Shown piece by piece: positions 35,476 to 43,888 of a stretch of 64,000 bases of DNA. The notes beneath the pieces are model-generated. The model did not search any database. It saw only the letters and a list, made by a program, of their open reading frames with translations, and was not told the origin of the DNA. Within the stretch, counting starts at the first letter, position 1, and every line of letters begins with the position of its first letter. Origin of the DNA: Candidatus Thermoflexus tengchongensis (GTDB lineage: Bacteria; Chloroflexota; Anaerolineae; Thermoflexales; Thermoflexaceae). The DNA lies in contig JAEVEX010000044.1 in assembly GCA_016842085.1 (NCBI GenBank), positions 124,001-188,000 of the forward strand, in the 5' to 3' direction. The translations under genes and the position numbers were made by a program.

Positions 35476-36056
35476 CCCCCACCTCCTATGCGAACACCGG
35501 CCCCAGCTCCAGCACGAAGCCCGGGAGCTCCGGGTCCAGGGCGATCTCCTCCACCCCCTCATACCGCTCCACCCGGCCCCCCGGCCGATACACCTCCACC
35601 GCCCGCGCATAGGGATCGATCAGCACCCCCAGCCGCGCCCCGTTCGCCAGATACACCCCCATCTTCTCCCGCAGCTCCCCCACCCCCTGGGAGGCCGACC
35701 GCACCTCAAACACCACCTCCGGGCAGAACGGCCCGAAGCCCTCGCGCTCCTCCGGGCTCAGCGCCTCCCACCGCTCCCGGGATACCCACGAGGCATCCGG
35801 AGAAAACAGCGAGCCATCCGGAAGCCGAAAACCCGTCGAAGAATCAAACACCACCCCCAGTCGGGTTCGGCGATTCCACTCCCGAAGCTGCCCGAAAACC
35901 TCCCCGCTGCGCCGTCCGCTTTCCAGGCCTGTGGGGGTCACGATCAGCCTCCCGTCGGCGGTGCGCTCGAACTGATAGCCCGGGTTCCGCTCCGAGAGCT
36001 CCCGCAGCTCCTCATCCGTCACCCGATGCAGCAGGTCCAGCCGGATCCCCATCCCC
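34925..36056. repeat. 555-bp tandem direct duplication carrying two Uma2 genes
   Basis: Segments 34925-35479 and 35502-36056 look identical base for base by eye, offset 577 bp. Differences begin just outside, at the extreme 3' codons of each gene and in the leader. This indicates very recent tandem duplication or active gene conversion. Confidence 0.9.
35486..36052 (-). CDS. Uma2-family (DUF820) putative endonuclease, upstream copy
   Basis: This is the first copy of the duplicated pair and has the same PD-(D/E)xK-like core as its neighbour (PDASW, FEVRSAS, LREKMGVYLANG). ATG 36052 has GGGGGAGGCGGGG upstream; an in-frame extension to 36154 is not supported by a ribosome-binding site. Its last residues, ELGPVFA, differ from those of the other copy. 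Function is unknown; a nuclease activity is inferred from the fold. The pair stands between the beta-mannosidase (convergent) and gltX (divergent). Confidence 0.85.
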   Translation of the reverse strand: MGIRLDLLHRVTDEELRELSERNPGYQFERTADGRLIVTPTGLESGRRSGEVFGQLREWNRRTRLGVVFDSSTGFRLPDGSLFSPDASWVSRERWEALSPEEREGFGPFCPEVVFEVRSASQGVGELREKMGVYLANGARLGVLIDPYARAVEVYRPGGRVERYEGVEEIALDPELPGFVLELGPVFA

Positions 36057-36217
36057 GCCTCCCCCGAATCCGGGATCTCCTGAGGATCATTATACGGGAG
36101 AATCGACGGGCGAGTGGCAAAACAACTCCCGGCCTGCATAGATGCGGGATCCACTGCGGGGATTCCCCGCTGGCAGCATCCCGCCCTGAAATCCCGGTGA
36201 GCAGGCTCTTCCTGGGC

Positions 36218-36223
36218 TACAAT
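36218..36223 (+). promoter_or_regulatory. TACAAT -10-like box upstream of gltX
   Basis: TACAAT lies 67 bp before the gltX ATG; no good -35 was found at the right spacing. Confidence 0.3.
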
Positions 36224-36290
36224 ATCAGAGGACGCGAGAAAGCGATGGAACGCAATCGACCCGGTTCAAAGCTGTGGAGGTAAATCCCGG

Positions 36291-37799
36291 ATGAGCGTGC
36301 GAGTTCGCTTCGCCCCAAGCCCGACCGGGTTCCTTCATGTGGGCGGAGCCCGGACGGCGCTGTTCAACTGGCTCTTCGCTCGTCACCACGGCGGGCAGTT
36401 CGTCCTGCGGATCGAGGACACGGATCGCAAGCGGCTCGTCCCTGGTGCGCTGGAGGACATCCTGGAGTCTCTCCGCTGGCTGGGCCTGGACTGGGATGAG
36501 GGGCCCGATGTCGGAGGACCTTACGGCCCTTATATCCAGTCCCAGCGGCTGGAGATCTACCAGGAGCATGCCCATCGCCTGGTTGCGATGGGCCACGCTT
36601 ACTATTGCTTCTGCTCTGAGGAGCGCCTGGAGCGGCTGCGCCGCGAACAGGAGGCCCGCAAACAGCCCACCGGTTATGATCGATTCTGTCGTTACAACGT
36701 CCCGCCCGAGGAGGCCCAGCGTCGTATCGCCGCCGGAGAGCCTTACGTGATCCGCCTGAAGGTCCCCCTGGAGGGGACCACCACCTTTCACGACCTGGTG
36801 CACGGTGAGATCTCGGTGCAGAACCGGACGCAGGATGACTTCGTGCTGTTGAAGTCAGACGGTTACCCGACCTATCATCTGGCCAATGTGGTGGACGATC
36901 ATCTCATGCGCATCACGCATGTGATGCGGGCGGATGAGTGGATCCCCAGCACTCCCCGGCATATCCTGCTCTATCGGGCCTTCGGCTGGGAGCCTCCGCA
37001 GTTCGCTCATCTGCCCATCATCCTGAGCCCAACCGGCAAGGGGAAGATGAGCAAGCGGGTGCTGCAGGAACAGGGGCGCTGGGAGACGGCGGTCTTCGTT
37101 CGGGATTTCCGGGAGGAAGGCTATCTGCCGGAGGCCCTGGTGAATTTCCTGGCGCTGACCGGCTGGGCTTACGATGATAAGACCGAGCTGTTCACAGTAG
37201 AGGAGCTGATCGAGAAGTTCGACATCTCCGGCATCAACCCCAAGCCGGCAGCTTTCAACTACGATAAGCTCGAGTGGATGAACGGCGTTTACATCCGCCG
37301 CCTGACCGCGGAGGCGCTGGCGGATCGCTTGCGGCCCTACCTGGAGGCCCTGGGTCTGCGTCCGGACTCGGAGACGCTCCGCCGGGCCATCCCCCTGATC
37401 CAGGAGCGCATCAAGACCCTGCGGGAGGGGGCGGAGATGCTGGAGTTCCTCTGGCGGGAGGAGGTCTCGCCCGCGCTGGAGGATCTCGTGCCGAAGGGGA
37501 GCACCCCGGAGCAGGTCCGCCTATGGCTGGTGGAGGCCTCCCAGGCGCTGGAGCAGCTCCCTGAGTTTACTCACGAAGCCATCGAGGCCGCGCTGCGAGG
37601 GCTGGCGGACCGCCTGGGGGTGAAGGCCGGCACGCTGTTTATGGCGGTCCGGGTGGCGGTGACCGGCCGGCGGGTCACTCCACCGCTCTTCGAGTCCATC
37701 GCCCTGCTGGGCCGCCCGCGGACGCTGGCTCGTCTGGAAGGGGCGATCCGCCTGCTGGAACGGGTTCCTTCGTCCATGAGCTCGAAAGATCCAGAATGA
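36291..37799 (+). CDS. gltX: Glutamyl-tRNA synthetase
   Basis: GltX charges tRNA-Glu (and in many bacteria lacking GlnRS also tRNA-Gln) with glutamate. The 502-residue class I synthetase has RFAPSPTGFLHVGGARTAL with the HIGH-equivalent HVGG, the catalytic-domain segment FVLRIEDTDRKR, DDFVLLKSDGYPTYHLANVV, and the KMSKS-type loop GKGKMSKR. The C-terminal helical anticodon-binding domain is complete. GGAGG stands 9 nt before the ATG. It is followed 48 bp later by a site-2-type protease gene on the same strand, which may share its transcript. Confidence 0.97.
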   Translation: MSVRVRFAPSPTGFLHVGGARTALFNWLFARHHGGQFVLRIEDTDRKRLVPGALEDILESLRWLGLDWDEGPDVGGPYGPYIQSQRLEIYQEHAHRLVAMGHAYYCFCSEERLERLRREQEARKQPTGYDRFCRYNVPPEEAQRRIAAGEPYVIRLKVPLEGTTTFHDLVHGEISVQNRTQDDFVLLKSDGYPTYHLANVVDDHLMRITHVMRADEWIPSTPRHILLYRAFGWEPPQFAHLPIILSPTGKGKMSKRVLQEQGRWETAVFVRDFREEGYLPEALVNFLALTGWAYDDKTELFTVEELIEKFDISGINPKPAAFNYDKLEWMNGVYIRRLTAEALADRLRPYLEALGLRPDSETLRRAIPLIQERIKTLREGAEMLEFLWREEVSPALEDLVPKGSTPEQVRLWLVEASQALEQLPEFTHEAIEAALRGLADRLGVKAGTLFMAVRVAVTGRRVTPPLFESIALLGRPRTLARLEGAIRLLERVPSSMSSKDPE

Positions 37800-37847
37800 A
37801 TCCGGTTTGCCGATCATCATCGGGCATACCTGAAGAGGTGACGGCCG

Positions 37848-38885
37848 TTGAAATCCCGTTCCTTCGCTCTGCAATTGCTGACCCTCGCCGGGACGCCGGT
37901 CCGGGTCCACTGGAGCCTGGTTGCGTTGCTGGGCATCGCTACCGTGGGCGCGGGCGTCCTGGGGGGATGGCGGGAAGCCCTTCGCCAGGGGTTCTGGTGG
38001 GGTCTCCTGTTCGGCCTCGTGCTGTTGCATGAGATCGGCCATCTGGTGGTCGCTCGCCTGCTCCGCGTCCCCGTGTCCTCGATCCTCCTGTGGCCGCTGG
38101 GAGGGTTCACGGCCGTGCAGTTGCCGGCAGGCCGTTTCGGCGCGGAGTTCGCCATCGCCCTGGCCGGCCCGGCGGTGAACCTCCTGATCGCCATGGGCCT
38201 CAGCGCGATGGGCATCGGCGGGGGTTCCCTAAGGAGCCCGGGGGATCGCTGGGGGTTCTGGTCCACCCTGTGGCTGTTCAATCTCCTCCTGGGGGTTTTC
38301 AATCTGCTGCCGGTGTTCCCGCTGGACGGCGGGCGGATCATGCGCAGCCTGCTGGCCATGGGGTTCGGTGAGGGGCGAGGAACCCGACTGGCCCTGCGGG
38401 TGGGCCAGGCCGGCGCGATGGGCATCGGCGGCCTGGCGGTCTGGCAATTCATGCATCGAGATCCCGGAGGGCTGGTGACGATGACCGTGGCGATGTGGTT
38501 GTTCGGCCAGACGCTGCAGGAAGCGCGCCTGCTTCGCCGCCACGAGCACCTCCAGCGGATCCCGGTGGCTCCCTATCCGCAGCCGATCCTGATCGCTATC
38601 AACGATCGCGTTGCCCTTCCGGCAGCCCGTCGTTTGCTGGCCCACAGCGGGCAGCCGCTCCTTCCTGTGGAATCCGCCGGTCAGTGGACGGAGGGCCTCT
38701 TCCTGGATCCGGGGGGGATCCGAAGGCGGACGCTCCGGATCGTGGATGGGGAGAGCTCCATCGCCGCCGCCTGGTCCTGCCTGGCCCGGAGCGAAGAGCC
38801 CGGCCTGCTGGTGATCCGCAGCGGCCGACCTATCGGCTGGCTCGCCCGGGAGCAGGTGGAAGCTCTCCTTCAGGACAGCCCATAG
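37848..38885 (+). CDS. Site-2-protease-type M50 membrane metalloprotease
   Basis: The 345-residue protein has about six transmembrane helices in its first ~225 residues, the zinc motif HEIGH at 61-65 and the second motif NLLPVFPLDGGRI with the ligand Asp. The C-terminal ~120 residues are soluble and CBS-like, as in many SpoIVFB-type site-2 proteases. Such enzymes cleave membrane-anchored regulators within the bilayer; the target here is unknown. The start is TTG 37848 with GAGGTGAC upstream. It leads a plus-strand series with an AP-superfamily hydrolase and a PPIase lipoprotein. Confidence 0.87.
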   Translation: MKSRSFALQLLTLAGTPVRVHWSLVALLGIATVGAGVLGGWREALRQGFWWGLLFGLVLLHEIGHLVVARLLRVPVSSILLWPLGGFTAVQLPAGRFGAEFAIALAGPAVNLLIAMGLSAMGIGGGSLRSPGDRWGFWSTLWLFNLLLGVFNLLPVFPLDGGRIMRSLLAMGFGEGRGTRLALRVGQAGAMGIGGLAVWQFMHRDPGGLVTMTVAMWLFGQTLQEARLLRRHEHLQRIPVAPYPQPILIAINDRVALPAARRLLAHSGQPLLPVESAGQWTEGLFLDPGGIRRRTLRIVDGESSIAAAWSCLARSEEPGLLVIRSGRPIGWLAREQVEALLQDSP

Positions 38886-38958
38886 GAGCGGATTCCCTCG
38901 CTCTCCGCCGAAGTCGCAGGAAGGGTGGAAAGCGGAAACAGAAAGAAGACGCGGCGCG

Positions 38959-40701
38959 ATGAAACGGATCCTCCGATGGGTTTATCGAGCGAAATATCGC
39001 CTCCTGGGCCGGCGGATGGGACAGCCGGAGGCCCCGCCGACCCTCGAGCGGGGCCTGGTGCTGATCCAGATCGATGGGCTCTCCTTCCTTCATTTGCAGC
39101 GTGCCCTGCAGGAGGGCCGGATGCCTTATCTGGCCCGCCAGATCCGCAAGGGGCGCTTTCAGGTTGCGCCATGGTTCGCCGGTTTCCCCACCACCACCCC
39201 GGTGGTGACCGCCGCGCTGCTCTACGGCCAGCTGGATGCGATCCCGGGGTTCCGCTGGTATGAGCGGATGCGAAAGGAGCCGGTGGTGATGAAGCGCCCG
39301 GCCCACGTCCGACGGGTCGCCGCGCGATTGCGGTCTGGCGGGAGGCCGGGGTTGCTCCAGGGCGGCGCCTGCTACGCCAGCATGTTTGATGGGGGGGCCG
39401 AGCGCACCGTTTTCACCCTGAGCACCATGGGCCTGCCCGGGCTGCTGAGCGGCGTGCAGGGGCTGGGCCTTTTCCTCATGGTGCTGCTGAACCCGGGCCG
39501 GATCTGGCGGATCCTCCGGATGGTGGCCCGGGACATCCTGGATGAACTCTGGTATGGCCTTCGATCCTGGGAGGCATGGCGGCGTTTCCTGCGCGATCCG
39601 ACGGGGCTATTTCGGACCGCGTTTCTGGCCCTGGGGAGCGCCCTGCTCCACGAGCTGTTAACCTTCAGCCTCAGCATGGACATCCATCGGGGGATCTCCC
39701 CCCTCTATGCGATTTACGTCCTGTATGATGAGGCCGCGCATCGGTATGGCCCGGACCATCCGGTGGCCTTCCGGGCCCTGCGCCGGCTGGACGCCTATCT
39801 GCGGGAGATCGATCGGATGGCCGGGTTCGCCCGGCGTCCCTACGATCTTTACATCTTCTCCGATCACGGCATGACCCCTTCGGAGCCCTTCGCCCGACGT
39901 TTCGGGCAAAGCCTGGGAGATTTCGTCCGGGAGCATATGGCTCAGCCGGTGACCCTGGATGAGACCGTGGAACCGGACGATCGGCGCTGGCGGTCGTGGC
40001 GCTACCTGATGGCGGAGATGCGCGGCCTGGAGCGAACCCTCTCCCCCCGCGGCGCTCAGGTGGTCCGGGCGGCCCGGGCCTATGTGCAGCGGCAGGCCCC
40101 GCGTTCCCATGAAGGGGGAAGCGGCCTCCCCGGGCATCGGGCGGATGTCGTGGTTCGGGCCTCCGGACCTCTCGCCCATCTCTACATCACGGCCGCCTCG
40201 CACCCCCTGGCGTTGAGCGAGATCGCCGTTCAGTGGCCACACCTGCTGGATGCTCTGATTGAGCATCCGGGGATTGGCCTGGTTATCGGGCGGGAAGGCG
40301 AAGCGGTGTTTCTGATGGGCCGTCAGGGGGCTCGCGTCGTCCACGCCGATGGCCGGTCTTCCATCTATGGCCAGGATCCCCTGATGGATCCAGAACGCAT
40401 GGCGCGGGAGGGACGCTGGCTGGATGGGGAGCGAACGGCCCAGGAGCTGGCCCGTCTGGCCCGGTTGCCCGATAGCGGGGATCTCATCCTCCTGGGGGCC
40501 TGGGATGGCCAGATGGTGATTACATTCGAAGATCAGCGCGGAACACACGGAGGACTGGGTGGGGCTCAGGAGGTCGCCTTCCTGGTTTTCCCCTCGGATC
40601 GATCGCTGCGCCCTCAGCGATGGCGCGATGCCCGGGATTTTCACGCTTACCTGAGCGAAACGTATCAGAGGACGCCGGCGCTGCATTCTCTGCGGGATTG
40701 A
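38959..40701 (+). CDS. Alkaline-phosphatase-superfamily phosphodiesterase/phosphatase
   Basis: The 580-residue protein has the alkaline phosphatase superfamily metal sites: VLIQIDGLSF near the N-terminus (first Asp), the nucleophile region FPTTTPVVTAALLYG, VLYDEAAHRYGPDHP (Asp/His), YIFSDHGM (Asp-His) and a late GTHGG. This fits type I phosphodiesterase/nucleotide pyrophosphatase-like enzymes. Two hydrophobic stretches (near GLGLFLMVLL and FRTAFLALGSALLHELL) suggest membrane association. The substrate is unknown. GAAAGAAGAC lies upstream of ATG 38959. The PPIase lipoprotein gene begins 12 bp after its stop, so they are one unit. Confidence 0.78.
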   Translation: MKRILRWVYRAKYRLLGRRMGQPEAPPTLERGLVLIQIDGLSFLHLQRALQEGRMPYLARQIRKGRFQVAPWFAGFPTTTPVVTAALLYGQLDAIPGFRWYERMRKEPVVMKRPAHVRRVAARLRSGGRPGLLQGGACYASMFDGGAERTVFTLSTMGLPGLLSGVQGLGLFLMVLLNPGRIWRILRMVARDILDELWYGLRSWEAWRRFLRDPTGLFRTAFLALGSALLHELLTFSLSMDIHRGISPLYAIYVLYDEAAHRYGPDHPVAFRALRRLDAYLREIDRMAGFARRPYDLYIFSDHGMTPSEPFARRFGQSLGDFVREHMAQPVTLDETVEPDDRRWRSWRYLMAEMRGLERTLSPRGAQVVRAARAYVQRQAPRSHEGGSGLPGHRADVVVRASGPLAHLYITAASHPLALSEIAVQWPHLLDALIEHPGIGLVIGREGEAVFLMGRQGARVVHADGRSSIYGQDPLMDPERMAREGRWLDGERTAQELARLARLPDSGDLILLGAWDGQMVITFEDQRGTHGGLGGAQEVAFLVFPSDRSLRPQRWRDARDFHAYLSETYQRTPALHSLRD

Positions 40702-40713
40702 GGAGGAGCTCGC

Positions 40714-41613
40714 ATGAAAAGATCGGCGGTGATCCTTCTAACGCTCATCGCGGTGGCTTGCACGCCCTCCCCGGCGCTCACGCCGACCCTTTCGCCACCC
40801 GCTCCCGCAACGCCGACCCCGGGACTGGCGGCCCGCGTGAACGGTGTGCCGATTTTTCTCCCGGAGTTCGAGAAGCGGGTGGCCGCATATGAGCGCGAGT
40901 GGATCCGCAACGGTCTGGATCCCCAATCTGAGGAGGGGCGACAGCGCCTGGCCCAGCTTCCCCGCCAGATCCTGGAGGGGATGATCGAGGAGATCCTGAT
41001 CCAGCAGCATGCTGCGGCGCTGGGGATCACCGTAGCCCCGGAAGAGCTCGAGGCGACCATGGCCCAGTTAATCGCGGAAAGCGGGGGGGTCGAATCGTTC
41101 CGCCAGCGCCTGGCATCCCTGGGGATGACGGAGGAGGAATTCCGACGCAATCAGGAAGCGGCCATCCTGGCCCAGAAAGTTTTCGAGCGCCTGACCGCCG
41201 ATATCCCGGCGGCGGCCGAGCAGGTTCACGCCCGGCATATTCAGGTGGCCCGGGAAGAGACCGCCCGTCAGCTGCTGGCCCGCCTGCAACAGGGGGAAGA
41301 TTTCATCGCGCTGGCCCGACAGTATTCGGAGAACGCAGCCACCCGGGAGATGGGAGGCGATCTGGGATGGTTCGCTCGGGGAACCCTGGCGGTCCCGGAG
41401 CTGGAGGAGGCGGCCTTTTCCACTCCTCCCGGCCAGGTTACCCTGGTGAAAACCTCCCAGGGTTACCATTTACTTCTGGTGGTGGAGAAGGACCCGGCCC
41501 GGCCGCTTTCGGAGGACCAGAAAGATCTGCTCCGCCAGAGGCGGATCCGGGAACAGCTTCAAACCTGGCGAGCAGAAGCCCGGGTGGAGATCTTCATCCC
41601 CCTTTCCCCCTGA
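40714..41613 (+). CDS. Parvulin-type peptidyl-prolyl isomerase lipoprotein (PrsA/SurA-like)
   Basis: The 299-residue protein has a signal peptide with lipobox ending in Cys16 (LIAVAC), a Pro/Thr-rich spacer, a SurA-N-like helical region (VNGVPIFLPEFEKRV to ~160) and a parvulin domain (~172-260: VHARHIQVA, FIALARQYSEN, GGDLGWFARG, ELEEAAFSTPPGQ). Such lipoproteins help exported proteins fold outside the membrane. GAGGAGGAG lies 6 nt upstream of the ATG. It follows the phosphodiesterase gene by 12 bp, and a strong terminator at 41653-41682 ends the unit. Confidence 0.93.
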   Translation: MKRSAVILLTLIAVACTPSPALTPTLSPPAPATPTPGLAARVNGVPIFLPEFEKRVAAYEREWIRNGLDPQSEEGRQRLAQLPRQILEGMIEEILIQQHAAALGITVAPEELEATMAQLIAESGGVESFRQRLASLGMTEEEFRRNQEAAILAQKVFERLTADIPAAAEQVHARHIQVAREETARQLLARLQQGEDFIALARQYSENAATREMGGDLGWFARGTLAVPELEEAAFSTPPGQVTLVKTSQGYHLLLVVEKDPARPLSEDQKDLLRQRRIREQLQTWRAEARVEIFIPLSP

Positions 41614-41652
41614 GGGATCCTTAGCCTTTCGCTGGGAAATCCAGGCGACTGA

Positions 41653-41682
41653 GGGCATGCCGTTCCCGGGCATGCCCTTTTT
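41653..41682 (+). terminator. Rho-independent terminator after PPIase gene
   Basis: A 9-bp stem, GGGCATGCC with its complement, is followed by TTTTT at 41678-41682. It lies 40 bp after the PPIase stop and just before rsmI. Confidence 0.8.
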
Positions 41683-41711
41683 GTCCGGATTGGCGCAACC
41701 GGGAGGCGCGG

Positions 41712-42539
41712 ATGGGGACGCTGTATGTGGTGGGCACGCCCATCGGCAATCTGGAGGATATCACGCTGCGAGCCCTGCGGGTGCTGCGGGAATGCGCCCT
41801 GATCGCCGCAGAGGACACGCGCCGGACCCGTATCCTGCTGGAGCATTACGGGATCCACACCCCGATGATCAGCTATTTCGAACACAATGAGCCGGTTCGC
41901 ATCCCCCAGATCCTGGAAGCCCTGACCCGGGGCGATGTGGCGCTGGTTTCGGAGGCCGGGATGCCCGGTCTTTCGGATCCGGGCTACGCCCTGATCCGGG
42001 CCGCGCTGGATCAGGGGTTCCCGGTGGTGCCTATCCCCGGGCCTTCCGCCCCGGTGACGGCTCTGGTGGTCTCGGGGCTCCCGGCGGATCGTTTTGTCTT
42101 CCTTGGCTTTCTGCCGCGCAAGCCCGGGGAGCGACGGCGGTTGCTCGGGGAAGTCGCCGCCCTTCCCTGGACCCTGGTGGCCTTTGAGGCGCCTCATCGC
42201 CTCCGCGAGTCCCTTCAGGATATCCTGGAGGTCCTGGGGGATCGCCCCATGGCGGCGGCCCGCGAGCTGACCAAGCTCCATGAGGAAATCCGCCGGGGCA
42301 CCGTGCGGGAGATCCTGGACCACTTCACCCGGGTGGAGCCCCGGGGGGAGTTCACCCTGGTCATCGCTGGGGCGCCCGAGGAGACCACACGCTGGGAGGA
42401 AGAGGAGGTGCGGAGCCGCCTTCAGGAGCTGCTCGCCGCCGGGATGTCCCCGGCACAGGCGGCCCGGGAGCTCGCACGGGTCTCCGGATGGCCGCGCCCG
42501 GTCATCTATCGGATGGCGCTGGCCCTGCGAGGGGGATGA
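41712..42539 (+). CDS. rsmI: 16S rRNA (cytidine-1402-2'-O)-methyltransferase
   Basis: RsmI methylates the 2'-O of C1402 in 16S rRNA using SAM. The 275-residue protein begins LYVVGTPIGNLEDITLRALR, followed by AEDTRRTRILLEHYGI, LVSEAGMPGLSDPGY, IPGPSA and FLGFLPRKPGERR, all family signatures. Length is usual. The C-terminal ~45 residues form the small HTH-like domain (GMSPAQAARELA). GGGAGGCGCGG lies upstream. It stands between a terminator and an MFS gene. Confidence 0.96.
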   Translation: MGTLYVVGTPIGNLEDITLRALRVLRECALIAAEDTRRTRILLEHYGIHTPMISYFEHNEPVRIPQILEALTRGDVALVSEAGMPGLSDPGYALIRAALDQGFPVVPIPGPSAPVTALVVSGLPADRFVFLGFLPRKPGERRRLLGEVAALPWTLVAFEAPHRLRESLQDILEVLGDRPMAAARELTKLHEEIRRGTVREILDHFTRVEPRGEFTLVIAGAPEETTRWEEEEVRSRLQELLAAGMSPAQAARELARVSGWPRPVIYRMALALRGG

Positions 42540-42623
42540 GATGAGGCTTACACCGTCTGGTCTTCATCCCTTCCCCGCCCCGTTGCGCGGCGCAGCGCCG
42601 AGCCGCACAGGGAGTTTTCTCCG

Positions 42624-43826
42624 ATGACGCTCTCGTCTCCGGCATCGTGGCGGATGATCCGATTGCTGATGATCTCCGAGATCCTCTGGGCCCTGGGGGA
42701 GGGGCTTTTCTTTTATCTGATCCCGGTATATGTGCAGGAACTGGGGGCCACCCCGACCCAGATCGGGATCGCCCTGGGGATCGGGGAGTTGATCCTGACT
42801 GCGATCTACCTTCCGGTGGGCTGGGTGACGGATCGCCTCCCCCATAAGCCGCTGATGCTGGGCGGATGGCTCGCCGGGCTGATTGGGGTCCTGACGATGG
42901 CCGGGGCGGCCGACTGGCGCACGTTCATCCCGGGCCTGACGCTCTATCTGGTGTCGGGCTACTGTCTTCCCATCATTCACGCGTATGTGGCCCGCATGGC
43001 CGGCCCGATCCCGCTGGAGCGCGTGTTCCCGCTGCTGAGCGCCAGCTACGCGCTGGGCGGCGTTCTGACGCCTGCCCTGGGCGGGTGGATGGCCCAGCAG
43101 TGGGGAATGCGCCGGGTGCTCTTTTTGAGCGCCGCCCTGTTTTCCCTCTCTACCCTCGCCGCCATACGCCTTCCCGCAGACCCGCCCCCTCAGCGTCCCA
43201 GCCATCAAAGCCCGGTGGAGTTCTGGCGGGGGATCCCCTGGCCCTTCGGCCTGGCCCTGTTAACGCTCTTCACCGTTGGCCAGCTGGGGCTGGTCCTGTT
43301 GCCGAATTTTCTGCAGCAACGGGGCGGATGGACCAAGGCCCATCTGGGCTTCTTCGCATCGCTCCAGGCGATCGGAACGATCGTGCTGGGCCCCGTGCTG
43401 GGCCGATGGGATGAAGGGCGAGCGCGGCCCCTGTGGTTGCTGAGCGCGTGGGGGCTGGGCTGGATCGCTTTCATGCTCCTCCAGATCGGGTTCTCGTATC
43501 TTCCCGTCGTGGGCGGGGCGATGTTCCTGCTGGGGGGCCTTTACGCTGGTTATTCCCTGGCCGCGGCCCGCATCCTGCGTCTGGCCCCTTCGGAGGCTCG
43601 GGCCACATCCTCCGCCATGGTCCACACGGCGCGCAGCCTGGCCCTGACCCTGGCCGCTCCACTGGCCGGGCTCCTGTTTGCGATGGAACCCGCCCGGCCG
43701 TTGCAAGCGGCCGGGTTGGCGCTTCCCCTGGCGATGGGCGCTGTCTTCTGGACGGGGACGCTGGCCCGGCGGAAGGAGACCGCTTCGCCTGGATGGACTT
43801 TGGAGGAGAGCGGGCCTCGCCTATAA
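42624..43826 (+). CDS. MFS transporter
   Basis: The 400-residue protein has about 12 hydrophobic helices in the two-times-six MFS pattern. The loop 2-3 signature region reads YLPVGWVTDRLPHKPLMLGG, close to the G-x3-D-R-x-G-R-R motif; a similar loop after helix 8 reads GRWDEGRARPLWLL. The substrate cannot be told; drug or sugar-type exporters share the layout. GGGAG lies 9 nt before ATG 42624. The stop codon TAA forms part of the TATAAT of the tldD promoter. It ends in a short basic tail. Confidence 0.85.
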   Translation: MTLSSPASWRMIRLLMISEILWALGEGLFFYLIPVYVQELGATPTQIGIALGIGELILTAIYLPVGWVTDRLPHKPLMLGGWLAGLIGVLTMAGAADWRTFIPGLTLYLVSGYCLPIIHAYVARMAGPIPLERVFPLLSASYALGGVLTPALGGWMAQQWGMRRVLFLSAALFSLSTLAAIRLPADPPPQRPSHQSPVEFWRGIPWPFGLALLTLFTVGQLGLVLLPNFLQQRGGWTKAHLGFFASLQAIGTIVLGPVLGRWDEGRARPLWLLSAWGLGWIAFMLLQIGFSYLPVVGGAMFLLGGLYAGYSLAAARILRLAPSEARATSSAMVHTARSLALTLAAPLAGLLFAMEPARPLQAAGLALPLAMGAVFWTGTLARRKETASPGWTLEESGPRL

Positions 43827-43827
43827 T
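43800..43827 (+). promoter_or_regulatory. Promoter of tldD, overlapping the MFS stop codon
   Basis: TTGGAG (43800-43805), a 16-bp spacer and TATAAT (43822-43827) lie about 60 bp before tldD; the TAA of the MFS gene is inside the -10. Confidence 0.5.
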
Positions 43828-43888
43828 ACAGGCGCAGTGGTTTCCGCCGCCCGTCCTCCCTCGAAACCTCACACGGAAGGAGGCGAAC

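Noticed and set aside
43433-43888. Upstream extension of tldD to 43433
   Set aside because: It would overlap the MFS gene by 394 bp, and GTG 43889 has an AAGGAGG site in the right place.
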